A stretch of DNA of 64,000 nucleotides from Modestobacter sp. VKM Ac-2977 (lineage in GTDB: Bacteria; Actinomycetota; Actinomycetes; Mycobacteriales; Geodermatophilaceae): contig NZ_JAPVBQ010000002.1 in the NCBI RefSeq assembly GCF_026968045.1, forward strand, positions 422,933 through 486,932, written 5' to 3'. Position 1 is the first letter of the stretch. Each line of letters starts with the position of its first letter. The translations under genes and the position numbers were made by a program. The notes under the pieces are model-generated. The model searched no databases, had not been told where the DNA came from, and saw only the letters and a list, made by a program, of their open reading frames with translations. This document shows positions 1-8,013 of this stretch, piece after piece.

Positions 1-250
1 GCTGGCGCAGCGGGCGGACGGCGAACAGCTGACGCAACCGGTCGCCGTAGAGCTGGGCCGCCACGACCGGCAGCGCCTCGGGGCCGGGGGTCGGCTCGGC
101 GACGACGACCGCTCCGTCCCGGGCCAGCAGCTCCCGGGCCTCCTCGGGGGTGCTCGCCGACTGCGGGAGCACCCCGGTGCTGCGGAGCAGGTCGGACAGC
201 TCGGGGCGGACGGCGCCCACCCGGCGGCCGGAGGGCGTGCGTGCGGCCAA
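1..250 (-). CDS. Partial protein of unknown function, N-terminal 83 residues only
   Basis: The reading frame opens at a TTG at 250 preceded by a TGGAGGAA ribosome binding site about 5 bases upstream, and it runs off the left edge of the window. Codon use is strongly coding (third positions nearly all G or C). The visible residues begin LAARTPSGRRVGAVRPEL and later contain a stretch LLARDGAVVVAE followed by a helix rich in Leu and Arg. I do not recognise a family. The layout faintly recalls the start of a TauD-like dioxygenase, but no catalytic motif lies in the visible part. It is transcribed away from the metal transport operon, whose control site lies about 160 bases away, so a shared control region is possible. 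Confidence 0.6.
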   Translation of the reverse strand, partial: MAARTPSGRRVGAVRPELSDLLRSTGVLPQSASTPEEARELLARDGAVVVAEPTPGPEALPVVAAQLYGDRLRQLFAVRPLRQ

Positions 251-411
251 GGGGTTCCTCCAGGGGGTGTGCGTCGTACCGGCGGCGGGGGGCGCCCGGC
301 CGGGCTGCGAGTGGGTCCTCGCGCCGAGCACCGTATTGCAAGCCGTTCGCAGGAAGACGACCGGCCCGGGACGGGCAGCCGACGACCACCGGTCATCGCC
401 AGGTAGGTTGG

Positions 412-426
412 TGACAATGATTATCA
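412..426 (+). promoter_or_regulatory. Zur/Fur-type operator over the start of the Opp-type operon
   Basis: The 15 bases TGACAATGATTATCA form a 7-1-7 inverted repeat centred on a G, with one mismatched pair. This is the layout of actinobacterial Zur boxes. The site covers the ATG at 417. A TAGGTT hexamer at 404-409 would place the transcription start on or next to that ATG, giving a leaderless message, although no good -35 is visible. A near-copy of the site precedes znuA at 5402-5416. Control by Zur rather than Fur or Nur is inferred from that second location. Confidence 0.7.
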
Positions 427-1235
427 ATCCGGTGGAGCCGGAGCGTCAGGGGGCGGCCCTCGTCGTCGACGACCTCGCGGTCTCCCTCGGCGGCCTGGAG
501 CTGGTGCGCGGCGTCCGGCTCGAGATCGCGACGACCGAGCGGGTCGCCCTGATCGGCGCGTCGGGATCGGGGAAGTCGCTCACCGCCGCAGCCATCCTCG
601 GCACCCTCCCCGTCGGCGCCGAGGTCCGGGGCAGCGTGCGGGTGGCCGGCGCCGACGTCACCCGGCTGCCGCCTCCCCGTCGGCCCGGCACGGCGCGGGT
701 GGCCGCGGTGGGCCAGGACCCCGCCGCCGCGCTCAACCCGCTGGTGCCGGTGGGCGCCCAGCTGGCCCTGCCGTTGCGCAACCACCGGGGACTGCACGGC
801 GCCGCGCTGGCGAGCGAGCGCGCCCGGCTGCTGGCGGCCGTCGGTCTGGACGACGCCGACCGGGTGCGGCACAGCTACCCCGGCGAGCTGTCCGGTGGCC
901 AGCGGCAGCGCGTCTGCATCGCCATGGCCCTCGCCTCCCGGGCGGGCCTGCTGGTGGCCGACGAGCCGACGACCGCCCTCGACCTGGTCACCCAGGCACA
1001 GGTCGTCGCCGTGCTGCGCGGGGCCAGCCGGGACGCCGCGTTGCTCTTCATCACCCACGACATCGCCGTGGCCGCCTCGCTGTGCGACCGCGCGGTGGTG
1101 CTGCACGAGGGCACCGTGGTGGAGGACGCCCCGATCACCCGGCTGCTGGCCGCTCCACAGCACGAGCAGAGCGCCGTGCTCGTGAACGCTGCCCGGGCCG
1201 GCGCGCTCCGGGCCCGGGTGGGTGCGGCCCCGTGA
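417..1235 (+). CDS. Opp/Dpp/Nik/Cnt-type ABC importer, ATPase subunit 1
   Basis: This is a 272-residue ABC ATPase of the peptide/nickel importer class. Walker A GASGSGKS is at residues 47-54, the signature LSGGQRQR begins near 158, and Walker B LLVADEP is near 178-184, all intact. It would power import together with the next three genes. The start is taken as the ATG at 417 because the TAGGTT hexamer and the operator point to a leaderless transcript there. A GTG at 411 is an alternative, and AGGTAGG at 401-407 could serve as a ribosome site. At 272 residues it is shorter than the usual 320-330, because the C-terminal oligopeptide/dipeptide extension of OppD is trimmed. The gene overlaps the next by GTGA. 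Substrate cannot be read from the ATPase. Confidence 0.88.
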   Translation: MIINPVEPERQGAALVVDDLAVSLGGLELVRGVRLEIATTERVALIGASGSGKSLTAAAILGTLPVGAEVRGSVRVAGADVTRLPPPRRPGTARVAAVGQDPAAALNPLVPVGAQLALPLRNHRGLHGAALASERARLLAAVGLDDADRVRHSYPGELSGGQRQRVCIAMALASRAGLLVADEPTTALDLVTQAQVVAVLRGASRDAALLFITHDIAVAASLCDRAVVLHEGTVVEDAPITRLLAAPQHEQSAVLVNAARAGALRARVGAAP

Positions 1236-2032
1236 GCCACCCGGCCGAGAGCCCGGCGCTGACCGCCACGGGCATCGTGCGCGGTCACCGGCTGCCGCGG
1301 CGGCGGCCGTGGGGCCCGCGCGACGTCGTGCCGGCGCTGCAGGGGGTCGATCTCAAGGTCGCTCCCGGCGAGCGGGTCGGGCTGGTCGGCACCTCCGGCT
1401 CCGGCAAGTCGACGCTGCTGCGCTGCCTGCTCGGCCTGGAGAGCCCCGACCACGGCACGGTCACCTTCGCCGGTCGCCCCGTCCGCTCGGGGCCGACCGC
1501 GTCGCTGCGCTGGTACCGCCGGCTGGTGCAGTACGTGCCCCAGGACCCGGCCGGGTCGCTGGACCCGCGCTCGACCGTCCGCGAGCTGGTCACGGTGCCG
1601 CTGCGGCACCTGCAGGTGCCCGGCGACCACGCGGCCGCCGTCGCGACGGCGCTGACCCGGGTGGGACTGGACCCCGACCTGGCCGCGCGCCGGCCCGGGG
1701 AGCTCTCCGGCGGCCAGGCCCAGCGGGTCGCGCTGGCCCGGGCGCTGGCCCCGGGACCGGCGCTGCTGCTCGCCGACGAGCCGGTCAGCGGGCTGGACCT
1801 GCCGGTGCGCGACCAGGTGGTCGAGGTGCTGGCCGACCTCTCCGCCCGCCAGGGCCTCGGACTGCTCCTGGTCTCCCACGACCTCGCCGTCGTCGCCCGG
1901 CTCTGCGACCGCACGGTCGTGCTCGACGACGGGCTGGTCGTGGAGGAGGGGCCGACCTCCGCTCTCCTCGCCCGCCCCGGACACCCGCGCACCCGGGACC
2001 TGCTCGCCGCGGTCCCCACCCTCCCCGCCTGA
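1232..2032 (+). CDS. Opp/Dpp/Nik/Cnt-type ABC importer, ATPase subunit 2
   Basis: This 266-residue ATPase is the OppF/NikE/CntF-like partner of the preceding gene. It carries Walker A GTSGSGKS at residues 53-60, signature LSGGQAQR near 158, and an LLLADEPVSGLDLP Walker B region. The GTG at 1232 overlaps the stop of the first ATPase (GTGA), indicating translational coupling. Two different ATPases are the rule in peptide/opine/nickel importers and are not used in zinc ZnuABC systems, so this operon is a separate transporter. The gap to the binding protein is only 34 bases. Confidence 0.88.
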   Translation: MSHPAESPALTATGIVRGHRLPRRRPWGPRDVVPALQGVDLKVAPGERVGLVGTSGSGKSTLLRCLLGLESPDHGTVTFAGRPVRSGPTASLRWYRRLVQYVPQDPAGSLDPRSTVRELVTVPLRHLQVPGDHAAAVATALTRVGLDPDLAARRPGELSGGQAQRVALARALAPGPALLLADEPVSGLDLPVRDQVVEVLADLSARQGLGLLLVSHDLAVVARLCDRTVVLDDGLVVEEGPTSALLARPGHPRTRDLLAAVPTLPA

Positions 2033-2066
2033 CCGCAGCACCCTCCACCCCACAGAGAACGGAACG

Positions 2067-3575
2067 ATGTCCTCCTCCCGCACCCCCCGCCTGCTCGTGC
2101 TCGGCGCCACCGTCGCCCTGCTGACCACCGGCTGCTTCAGCAGCTCGGCCGACGGCGGCAGCAGCGACCCGGCCGCCGAGGGCCGGATCTCCCTGGCGAT
2201 GCTGCAGCCGCCGCGCTCGGGCCTGAACCCGCTGACCGACGACGCGTTCAAGCTCTCCCGCTGGAGCACCGCCGAGACCCTGGTGGTGCTGGACGCCGAC
2301 GGCGACGCCCAGCCCTCCCTGGCCACCGAGTGGACCCGGACCGACGACCTCACCTGGCGGTTCACCGTCCGGGAGGACGTCGAGTTCCACGACGGCACCG
2401 AGCTGACCGCGGAGCAGGCCGCCGCCGCGCTGACCGCCGCGAACGAGGCCTCCCCTCGCCCGCGGATCCTGGACGGCGTCGAGCTGACCGCTGTCGCCGA
2501 CGGCTCCGACGTCGTGGTCACCACCGGCGAGCCCGACCCGCTGGTGCCGCAGCGACTGTCCAGCCCGCAGCTGGCAGTGCTCGCCGCGGCCGCCTACGGC
2601 GCGGACGGCCGGGTCGACCCGGCCGGCACCGGCACCGGCCCGTTCGAACTGGTCGCCGTGGACGGCACCTCCGGCGCGACGCTGGACCGCTTCGACGGCT
2701 ACTGGGGCGACCCCGCGGCCGCGGCCGGCATCGACGTGGCCTTCGTGCCCGACGGCACCGCCCGCGCCGCGGCCCTGCGCACCGGGACGGCGGACGTCGT
2801 CGAGGCGGTGCCGGTCTCCCAGGCCGGGCTGGTCGACGAGGAGCTGGTGCACGAGGTGCCGATGCCGCGCACCAACACCCTCTACCTGAACACCGCGTCC
2901 GGGCCGTTCGCCGACCCGGCGGTGCGCGCGGCCGCCCGCGCCGCGGTCGAGCGGGCCACCATCGTGGAGACCGTCTACGAGGGCCGCGCCGACATCGCCG
3001 AGGGCCTGCTGGGCCCGGCGATCCCCTGGGCCGCCGAGCTGCGCGCGGACCAGGCGGACCCGTCCGCGGCCGCCGTGCCGGCCGGCACGACGATCACCTT
3101 GGGCACCTTCACCGACCGGGCCGAGCTGCCCGAGGTCGCCGTCCTGCTGGCGCAGCAGCTGGAGGCGGTGGGCTTCACCGTGGAGCAGGACGTCCGGGAG
3201 TACGCCTTCATCGAGGCCGACGCCCTGGCCGGGGCCTTCGACGCGTTCATCCTGTCCCGCGCCACGGTGCTCGACTCCGGCGACCCGGTCGCCTACATGT
3301 ACAGCGACTTCGCCTGCGAGGGCTCGTTCAACATCTCCCAGCTGTGCGACCCGGCGGTGGACGCCGCCCTGGCCGAGGCCGCGGCCGCCACCCCCGGCCC
3401 GGAGCGCCAGCGCGCGGTGATCGATGCCGAGCGGGCGATCCTGGACACCGGCGCCGCGGTGCCGATGCTGCACGAGCGGGTCATCCAGGGCGAGGCCGCC
3501 GGCGTCTCCGGTGCCGTGCGCGACCCGCGCGAGCGGGCGCTGATCAACGCCGAGACCACCGTCGGCGAGGACTGA
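2067..3575 (+). CDS. Solute-binding lipoprotein, SBP_bac_5 (OppA/NikA/CntA) family
   Basis: This 502-residue extracellular binding protein begins with a lipoprotein signal. A hydrophobic segment at residues 9-20 is followed by TTGC, with lipidated Cys23. The body has family 5 hallmarks: a near-N-terminal region with LNPLTDDAFKLSRWSTAETL, the segment WRFTVREDVEFHDGTELTA typical of the family, and a TGPFELV strand. Length matches the usual 500-540. Family members bind peptides, nickel, opine metallophores, or antibiotics. The choice here is not visible in the sequence, but the Zur-type operator suggests a metal chelate. There is no His-rich loop, unlike ZnuA downstream, so direct binding of free zinc is less likely. 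Confidence 0.88.
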   Translation: MSSSRTPRLLVLGATVALLTTGCFSSSADGGSSDPAAEGRISLAMLQPPRSGLNPLTDDAFKLSRWSTAETLVVLDADGDAQPSLATEWTRTDDLTWRFTVREDVEFHDGTELTAEQAAAALTAANEASPRPRILDGVELTAVADGSDVVVTTGEPDPLVPQRLSSPQLAVLAAAAYGADGRVDPAGTGTGPFELVAVDGTSGATLDRFDGYWGDPAAAAGIDVAFVPDGTARAAALRTGTADVVEAVPVSQAGLVDEELVHEVPMPRTNTLYLNTASGPFADPAVRAAARAAVERATIVETVYEGRADIAEGLLGPAIPWAAELRADQADPSAAAVPAGTTITLGTFTDRAELPEVAVLLAQQLEAVGFTVEQDVREYAFIEADALAGAFDAFILSRATVLDSGDPVAYMYSDFACEGSFNISQLCDPAVDAALAEAAAATPGPERQRAVIDAERAILDTGAAVPMLHERVIQGEAAGVSGAVRDPRERALINAETTVGED

Positions 3576-3578
3576 GCC

Positions 3579-5369
3579 GTGCCACGGCGGGGATGGGTGA
3601 CCGCTGCCTCCCGTGCGGTCACCGTCCTCGGCGTGGTGGCGCTGATCGGGGTGCTGCCCTGGCTGTCCGGCCGCAGCCCGGAGCTGTCGATCCTGCGGGC
3701 GCGCTCGGCCGAGCAGGAGGCCACCCCCGAGGCCCTGGCCGCGATCCGGGCCGAGCTGGGCCTGGACGCCGGGCCACTCGGGCTGCTCGGGCACTGGCTC
3801 TCCGGGGTCGTGCGCGGCGACCTGGGGACCTCCTGGATCTCCGGGGCCCCGGTGGGCCCCGGTCTGCTCCGGGCCCTCGGCGTCTCGGTGACGCTGATGG
3901 GGGCGGCCCTGCTGGTCGCCCTGGTCACGGCGGCACTGCTGTGCTGGCCGCCGCTGCGCCGGGTCGCCCGGGGCAGGCGGGGGCGCACCGGCGGGGCGGC
4001 CGGCGCGGCGCTCACCGCGCTGCCGGAGTTCCTGCTCGCCTCGGTGCTGCTGCTGGTCGGCGCGGTGTGGCTGGGCTGGTTCGAGCCCTATGGCTGGACC
4101 GGCCCGTCGTCGGTGCTGCTGCCGGCGCTGGCCATGGGCCTGCCCGCCGGCGGGCTGATCGGCCGGCTGGTCGCCGACGGGCTCACCGGCACCGGCACCG
4201 AGCGCTGGGTGACCACCTGGCAGCTGGCCGGCGCGTCGGCCGGGCAGCTCTCCCGGGCCCTGGTGCGCCGCACGCTGCCCGCGCTGACCACACAGGTGGC
4301 CCTGGTGCTCGTCGGCCTCACCGGCGGGGCCGTCGCCGTCGAGCAGGTCTTCGCCGTCCCCGGGCTGGGACGCGCGGTGCTCGGCGCCGCGGAGGCCCAG
4401 GACCTGCCGACCCTGCAGGCCGGGATGCTGCTGCTGCTCGGCGTCTCCGCGGTGTTCGGCGGCGTGGCCGCGCTGACCCGGGCGCTGCTGCTGGGCCGGG
4501 CACTGCGCAGCGGCAGCGTCCCGGTGCCGGCTCGGGCCACCCCGTCCCGGCGGCGCGACTGGCTGCTGCCGGCCGGGGCGGCCGCGCTCCTGGTGGTCGT
4601 GGTGGCCGCCGGGCTCGGCCGTGACCCGCTGACCTCCGCGCACCCGCGGCTGGCCGCGCCCAGCGCGGCGCTGCCGTTCGGCGCCGACGCCAGCGGGCGT
4701 GACCTGCTGGCCCGGGTGGCGCACGGTGCGGTGCAGACGGTCGGGACGGCGTCGCTGGTCGTGCTGGTCACGCTGGTGGTCGGGATCCTGGTCGGGCTGG
4801 CGCCACGCGCCTCGGTCGGGCCGGTGGAGGTGGCCAACGCCGCGCCCCCGGTGATCGTCGGTGTGCTGGTCGCCGCAGCACTGGGGACGTCGCAGGCCGG
4901 GGCGGCACTGGCCGTCGCCCTGGTGGCCTGGGCGCCGATCGCCGCCTACGTGGCGGCGGCGTCGGAGGAGGTCCGGCGGCAGCGGCACGTCACCGTGCTG
5001 CCGGTGCTCGGCGTGGGCCCGGCCACGGTCACCTGGCGGTACGTGGTGCCCGCCGTGCTGCCGGCGGCCGCACGCAACGCCGTGCTGCGGCTGCCGGGCA
5101 TCGCGCTGGCACTGGCCGCGCTGGGCTTCCTCGGGTTGGGGGCCGCCGCACCGACACCGGAGTGGGGGCTGCTGCTGGCCGAGGGCATGCCCTACGTCGA
5201 GCGGGCACCCTGGGCGGTGCTGGCCCCGACCGGGGCCCTGGTGACCGCGTCGGTGCTCGCCGTCTCGCTGTCCGGGCTGAGCCGCCGGCCGCGCCGGCCG
5301 GCGGCGCCGGTCGAACCCCCTGCCGGGACGACGGCTGCTGCGCCGGCGCAGCCCGCCGCGGTCGGGTGA
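3579..5369 (+). CDS. Fused OppB-OppC-type ABC permease (two permease domains in one chain)
   Basis: A GTG start three bases after the binding-protein stop opens a 596-residue membrane protein, twice the length of one Opp permease. The N-terminal half (about 1-310) looks like OppB: an N-terminal segment, an extracytoplasmic stretch with VRGDLGTSW, then membrane helices and the loop VPGLGRAVLGAA. The C-terminal half (about 325-575) looks like OppC, with an N-terminal helix, FGADASGRDLLARVAHGA, and a second permease loop near VVPAVLPAAARNAVLRLPG. The chain therefore supplies both halves of the channel. Fused permeases of this type occur but are less usual than separate genes. The tail is rich in Pro and Ala. 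Confidence 0.88.
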   Translation: MPRRGWVTAASRAVTVLGVVALIGVLPWLSGRSPELSILRARSAEQEATPEALAAIRAELGLDAGPLGLLGHWLSGVVRGDLGTSWISGAPVGPGLLRALGVSVTLMGAALLVALVTAALLCWPPLRRVARGRRGRTGGAAGAALTALPEFLLASVLLLVGAVWLGWFEPYGWTGPSSVLLPALAMGLPAGGLIGRLVADGLTGTGTERWVTTWQLAGASAGQLSRALVRRTLPALTTQVALVLVGLTGGAVAVEQVFAVPGLGRAVLGAAEAQDLPTLQAGMLLLLGVSAVFGGVAALTRALLLGRALRSGSVPVPARATPSRRRDWLLPAGAAALLVVVVAAGLGRDPLTSAHPRLAAPSAALPFGADASGRDLLARVAHGAVQTVGTASLVVLVTLVVGILVGLAPRASVGPVEVANAAPPVIVGVLVAAALGTSQAGAALAVALVAWAPIAAYVAAASEEVRRQRHVTVLPVLGVGPATVTWRYVVPAVLPAAARNAVLRLPGIALALAALGFLGLGAAAPTPEWGLLLAEGMPYVERAPWAVLAPTGALVTASVLAVSLSGLSRRPRRPAAPVEPPAGTTAAAPAQPAAVG

Positions 5370-5400
5370 CCTTCGGCCGCGGTGACCTCGCTCCCCCTGT

Positions 5401-5429
5401 TTGACAACGATTCTCATTACGTTGATTAT
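5401..5429 (+). promoter_or_regulatory. znuACB promoter with overlapping Zur-type box
   Basis: A TTGACA -35 hexamer at 5401-5406 is followed after exactly 17 bases by GATTAT at 5424-5429 as -10. The start of transcription would fall at about 5435-5437, on the ATG of znuA at 5436, so the message is probably leaderless. The inverted repeat TGACAACGATTCTCA at 5402-5416 overlaps the -35 and the spacer. It matches the operator at 412-426 in 13 of 15 positions. Occupancy by a repressor would block polymerase. Because the regulated gene is a zinc importer, Zur is the likely ligand-responsive regulator. Confidence 0.78.
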
Positions 5430-5435
5430 CGGACC

Positions 5436-6428
5436 ATGCAGCTCCCGTCCCGACGACGTCCCGCCCGCTCGCTCTCCGCACTCTCCCTCGCCTGCGCCGG
5501 GGCAGTCGCGCTGGCCGGCTGCTCCGGCACGGCCGACGCCGACGCCGCGGGTGCCGGCGACGACGGGCTGACGATCGTGGCTGCGTTCTACCCCCTCGCG
5601 TGGCTGAGCGAGCAGGTGGCCGGGGACCTGGCGGACGTCATCTCCCTCACCCCGGACGGCGCCGAACCGCACGAGTACGAGCTCACCCCCCGGGACGTCG
5701 CCGCCACGGCCGAGGCCGACGCCGTCGTCTTCCTGCCGACGCTGCAGCCGGCCGTGGACGCCGCCGTCGAGCAGCAGGCCGCAGACCGGGCCTTCGACGC
5801 AGGGGAGGCGGCCGACCTGTCCCTCACCTACGAGGCCCACGACCACGAGCACTCCGACGGCGAGCACGCCGAGGAAGAGCACGCCGAGGAGCACGCCGAC
5901 GAGCCGGTGACCGACCCGCACTTCTGGCACGACCCGATGCGGATGGCCGACGTCGGCGACGCACTGGCCGAGCACCTGGCCACCGTGGACGAGGCCAACG
6001 CCGAGCGGTACACCGCGAACGCCGCGGACCTGCGGGCGCAGCTCGCGGAGCTGGACGGGGAGTTCCGGGACGGCCTGGCCGACTGCGCAGCCCGGGAGCT
6101 GGTGACCAGCCACAGCGCCTTCGGCTACCTCGCCGACGCCTACGACCTCGAGCAGTTCGGCATCAGCGGGCTGGCGCCGGACGAGGAGCCGTCCACCGAC
6201 GCGCTGACCGAGGCGACCGAGTTCGTGCGCGAGCACGGCGTGCGCACCATCTACTTCGAGACGCTGGTCAGCCCCGCCGTCGCCGACACCGTGGCCCGGG
6301 AGACCGGCGCGCAGACCCGGCAGCTCGACCCCATCGAGGGGCTCACCGACCAGTCGCAGGGCACGGACTACCTGGAGGTCATGCGGGCCAACCTGGCCGA
6401 CCTGCGGACGGGGCAGCAGTGCTCCTGA
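5436..6428 (+). CDS. znuA: Zinc ABC importer, solute-binding lipoprotein ZnuA
   Basis: This 330-residue cluster A-I metal-binding protein captures zinc outside the membrane and hands it to ZnuB. The signal peptide ends at a LAGC lipobox (Cys29). The acidic, histidine-rich loop near residues 130-155 (HDHEHSDGEHAEEEHAEEH) is a hallmark of zinc rather than manganese binding proteins. Downstream, DPHFWHDP supplies a ligand His. TSHSAFGYLADAY and the C-terminal ETLVSPAVADTVARETGA are typical family segments. The ATG at 5436 was chosen because the promoter puts transcription initiation there. The 3' end overlaps znuC by 10 bases. Confidence 0.93.
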   Translation: MQLPSRRRPARSLSALSLACAGAVALAGCSGTADADAAGAGDDGLTIVAAFYPLAWLSEQVAGDLADVISLTPDGAEPHEYELTPRDVAATAEADAVVFLPTLQPAVDAAVEQQAADRAFDAGEAADLSLTYEAHDHEHSDGEHAEEEHAEEHADEPVTDPHFWHDPMRMADVGDALAEHLATVDEANAERYTANAADLRAQLAELDGEFRDGLADCAARELVTSHSAFGYLADAYDLEQFGISGLAPDEEPSTDALTEATEFVREHGVRTIYFETLVSPAVADTVARETGAQTRQLDPIEGLTDQSQGTDYLEVMRANLADLRTGQQCS

Positions 6429-7129
6429 GCGCCCGGCCCGGCGGTGCCGCCACCACCCTCCGCACTGCCGGGGTCAGCGCACTGACGGTGCGGGGCGGGG
6501 GGTTCGGCCATGGCCGGGACGCCGTCCTCACCGGCGTCGACCTGACGGTGCGGCCCGGGGAGGTGGTCGCGGTCCGGGGGCCCAACGGGGCCGGCAAGTC
6601 GACGCTGGTCCGGGGGGTGCTGGGCCTGTGCGACGTGCAGGCCGGCGAGGTGCGGCTGTTCGACGTGCCGCGGGCACGGTTCCGCGACTGGCACCGGGTC
6701 GGCTACGTCCCCCAGCGGCACACCGTGGCCGGCGGCGTCCCGGTGACCGTGCGCGAGCTGGTCTCCTCCGGCCGGCTGAGCCGGCTGCGGGCCTGGCAGC
6801 GGTTCGGCGAGGCCGACCGGTGCGCCGTCGACTGCGCGCTGGAGGGCGCCGGACTGGCCGGGTCCGGCCGCCGGCTGCTCGCGGAGCTGTCCGGCGGTCA
6901 GCAGCGCCGCGCGCTGCTGGCCCGCGCGCTGGCCGGCGACCCCGAGCTGCTGCTGCTGGACGAGCCGACCGCCGGCGTCGACGCGGCCAGCCAGCGGGTG
7001 GTCGCCGGCACGCTGGCCGGGCTGGCCGAGACCGGCGCCGCCGTCGTCGTCGTGCTGCACGAGCTGGGCCCGCTGGCGGAGGTGGTGACCAGGACGGTGA
7101 CGCTGCCGGGCGCGGACGCCCCGTGCTGA
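6419..7129 (+). CDS. znuC: Zinc ABC importer, ATPase ZnuC
   Basis: A 236-residue ATPase of the manganese/zinc (family 3) class. Walker A GPNGAGKS lies near residue 48, the signature LSGGQQRR near 156, and Walker B LLLLDEPTAGVD near 177. The usual YVPQR Q-loop is present. The GTG at 6419 starts inside the end of znuA, and the gene overlaps znuB, so the three subunits are translationally coupled. It powers zinc import through ZnuB. The N-terminal 15 residues are extra and poorly conserved, so a later start is possible. Confidence 0.9.
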   Translation: MLLSARPGGAATTLRTAGVSALTVRGGGFGHGRDAVLTGVDLTVRPGEVVAVRGPNGAGKSTLVRGVLGLCDVQAGEVRLFDVPRARFRDWHRVGYVPQRHTVAGGVPVTVRELVSSGRLSRLRAWQRFGEADRCAVDCALEGAGLAGSGRRLLAELSGGQQRRALLARALAGDPELLLLDEPTAGVDAASQRVVAGTLAGLAETGAAVVVVLHELGPLAEVVTRTVTLPGADAPC

Positions 7130-7971
7130 GCTACGAGTTCATGCGGCTGGCCCTCGCGGCCGCCGTGCTCGTCGGCCTCACCGCACCCACCGTCGGCGTC
7201 CACCTGGTGCAGCGCCGGCTGTCGCTGATCGGCGACGGCCTGGGCCACGTGGCGCTGCTGGGGGTGGCGGTCGGCCTGGTCACCCGGTCCGCGCCGGTGC
7301 TCACCGCGCTGCTGGCCACGGTGGCCGGGGCTGTGGCGGTGGAGGTGCTGCGCGCCCGCCGGTCGGCCAGCGCCGACGTGGCGCTGGCCATCATGTTCTA
7401 CGGCGGGCTGGCCGGGGGCGTCGTCGTCGTCACCCGGGCGCCGGCCGGCATCCCGGTCACGCTCGACGGCTACCTGTTCGGCGCGCTCACCACGACGACC
7501 CGGGGTGACCTGGTCCTCTTCGCCGTACTGGCCGCCGTCGTGCTCGCGGTGACGATCGGGTCGGGCCGCTCGCTGTTCACCGTCGCGCTGGACGAGGAGC
7601 ACGCCCGGGCCAGCGGGCTGCCCGTGCTGCAGCTGAACCTGCTGCTGGCGGTGGTCACCGCGGTCACCGTGACGCTGTCGATGCGGGTGCTCGGCCTGCT
7701 GCTGATCAGCGGGCTGATGGTGCTGCCCGCCGGCTGCGCGCAGCTGGTGGCCCACAGCTTCCGGAGCAGCCTGGTGATCGCGGCGCTGATCGGGGTCACC
7801 GTGTCCGTCGGCGGCACCGCGGTCTCCTGGTACGCCGACACCCCGTCCGGCGGGACCATCGTGCTGATGGCGGTCGCCGCCTACGCCGTGCTCAGCATCG
7901 GCCGGCTGGCCCGCCGCGGCAGCCCCCGGCACGGGCCGGGGGTCGTCCCCTCCCCGGTGCGGGTGGGGTGA
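7123..7971 (+). CDS. znuB: Zinc ABC importer, permease ZnuB
   Basis: A 282-residue family 3 ABC permease with about eight membrane helices. Recognisable segments are an N-terminal LTAPTVGVHLVQRRLSLIGD followed by GLGHVALLGVAVGL, and the conserved DEEHARASGLPV loop that contacts the ATPase. The GTG at 7123 overlaps the znuC stop. The gene ends the operon just before a strong hairpin. It forms the membrane channel for zinc delivered by ZnuA. Confidence 0.92.
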   Translation: MLSYEFMRLALAAAVLVGLTAPTVGVHLVQRRLSLIGDGLGHVALLGVAVGLVTRSAPVLTALLATVAGAVAVEVLRARRSASADVALAIMFYGGLAGGVVVVTRAPAGIPVTLDGYLFGALTTTTRGDLVLFAVLAAVVLAVTIGSGRSLFTVALDEEHARASGLPVLQLNLLLAVVTAVTVTLSMRVLGLLLISGLMVLPAGCAQLVAHSFRSSLVIAALIGVTVSVGGTAVSWYADTPSGGTIVLMAVAAYAVLSIGRLARRGSPRHGPGVVPSPVRVG

Positions 7972-7973
7972 CC

Positions 7974-8007
7974 GGAGGGGCAGGGACCCGACCGTCCCTG
8001 CCCCTCC
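7974..8007. terminator. Bidirectional hairpin between znuB and the aldehyde dehydrogenase gene
   Basis: A perfect 14-base-pair stem (GGAGGGGCAGGGAC with its complement) and a 6-base loop lie between two convergent genes, 2 bases from the znuB stop and 6 from the other stop. There is no U-tract, which is common for high-GC actinobacterial terminators. Confidence 0.85.
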
Positions 8008-8013
8008 CCCGGG

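Noticed and set aside
1785-6236. A very long open frame on the minus strand through the transport operons
   Set aside because: It is antisense to five well-supported genes. Its Gln/Arg/Gly-rich composition is the usual product of reading high-GC coding DNA backwards.
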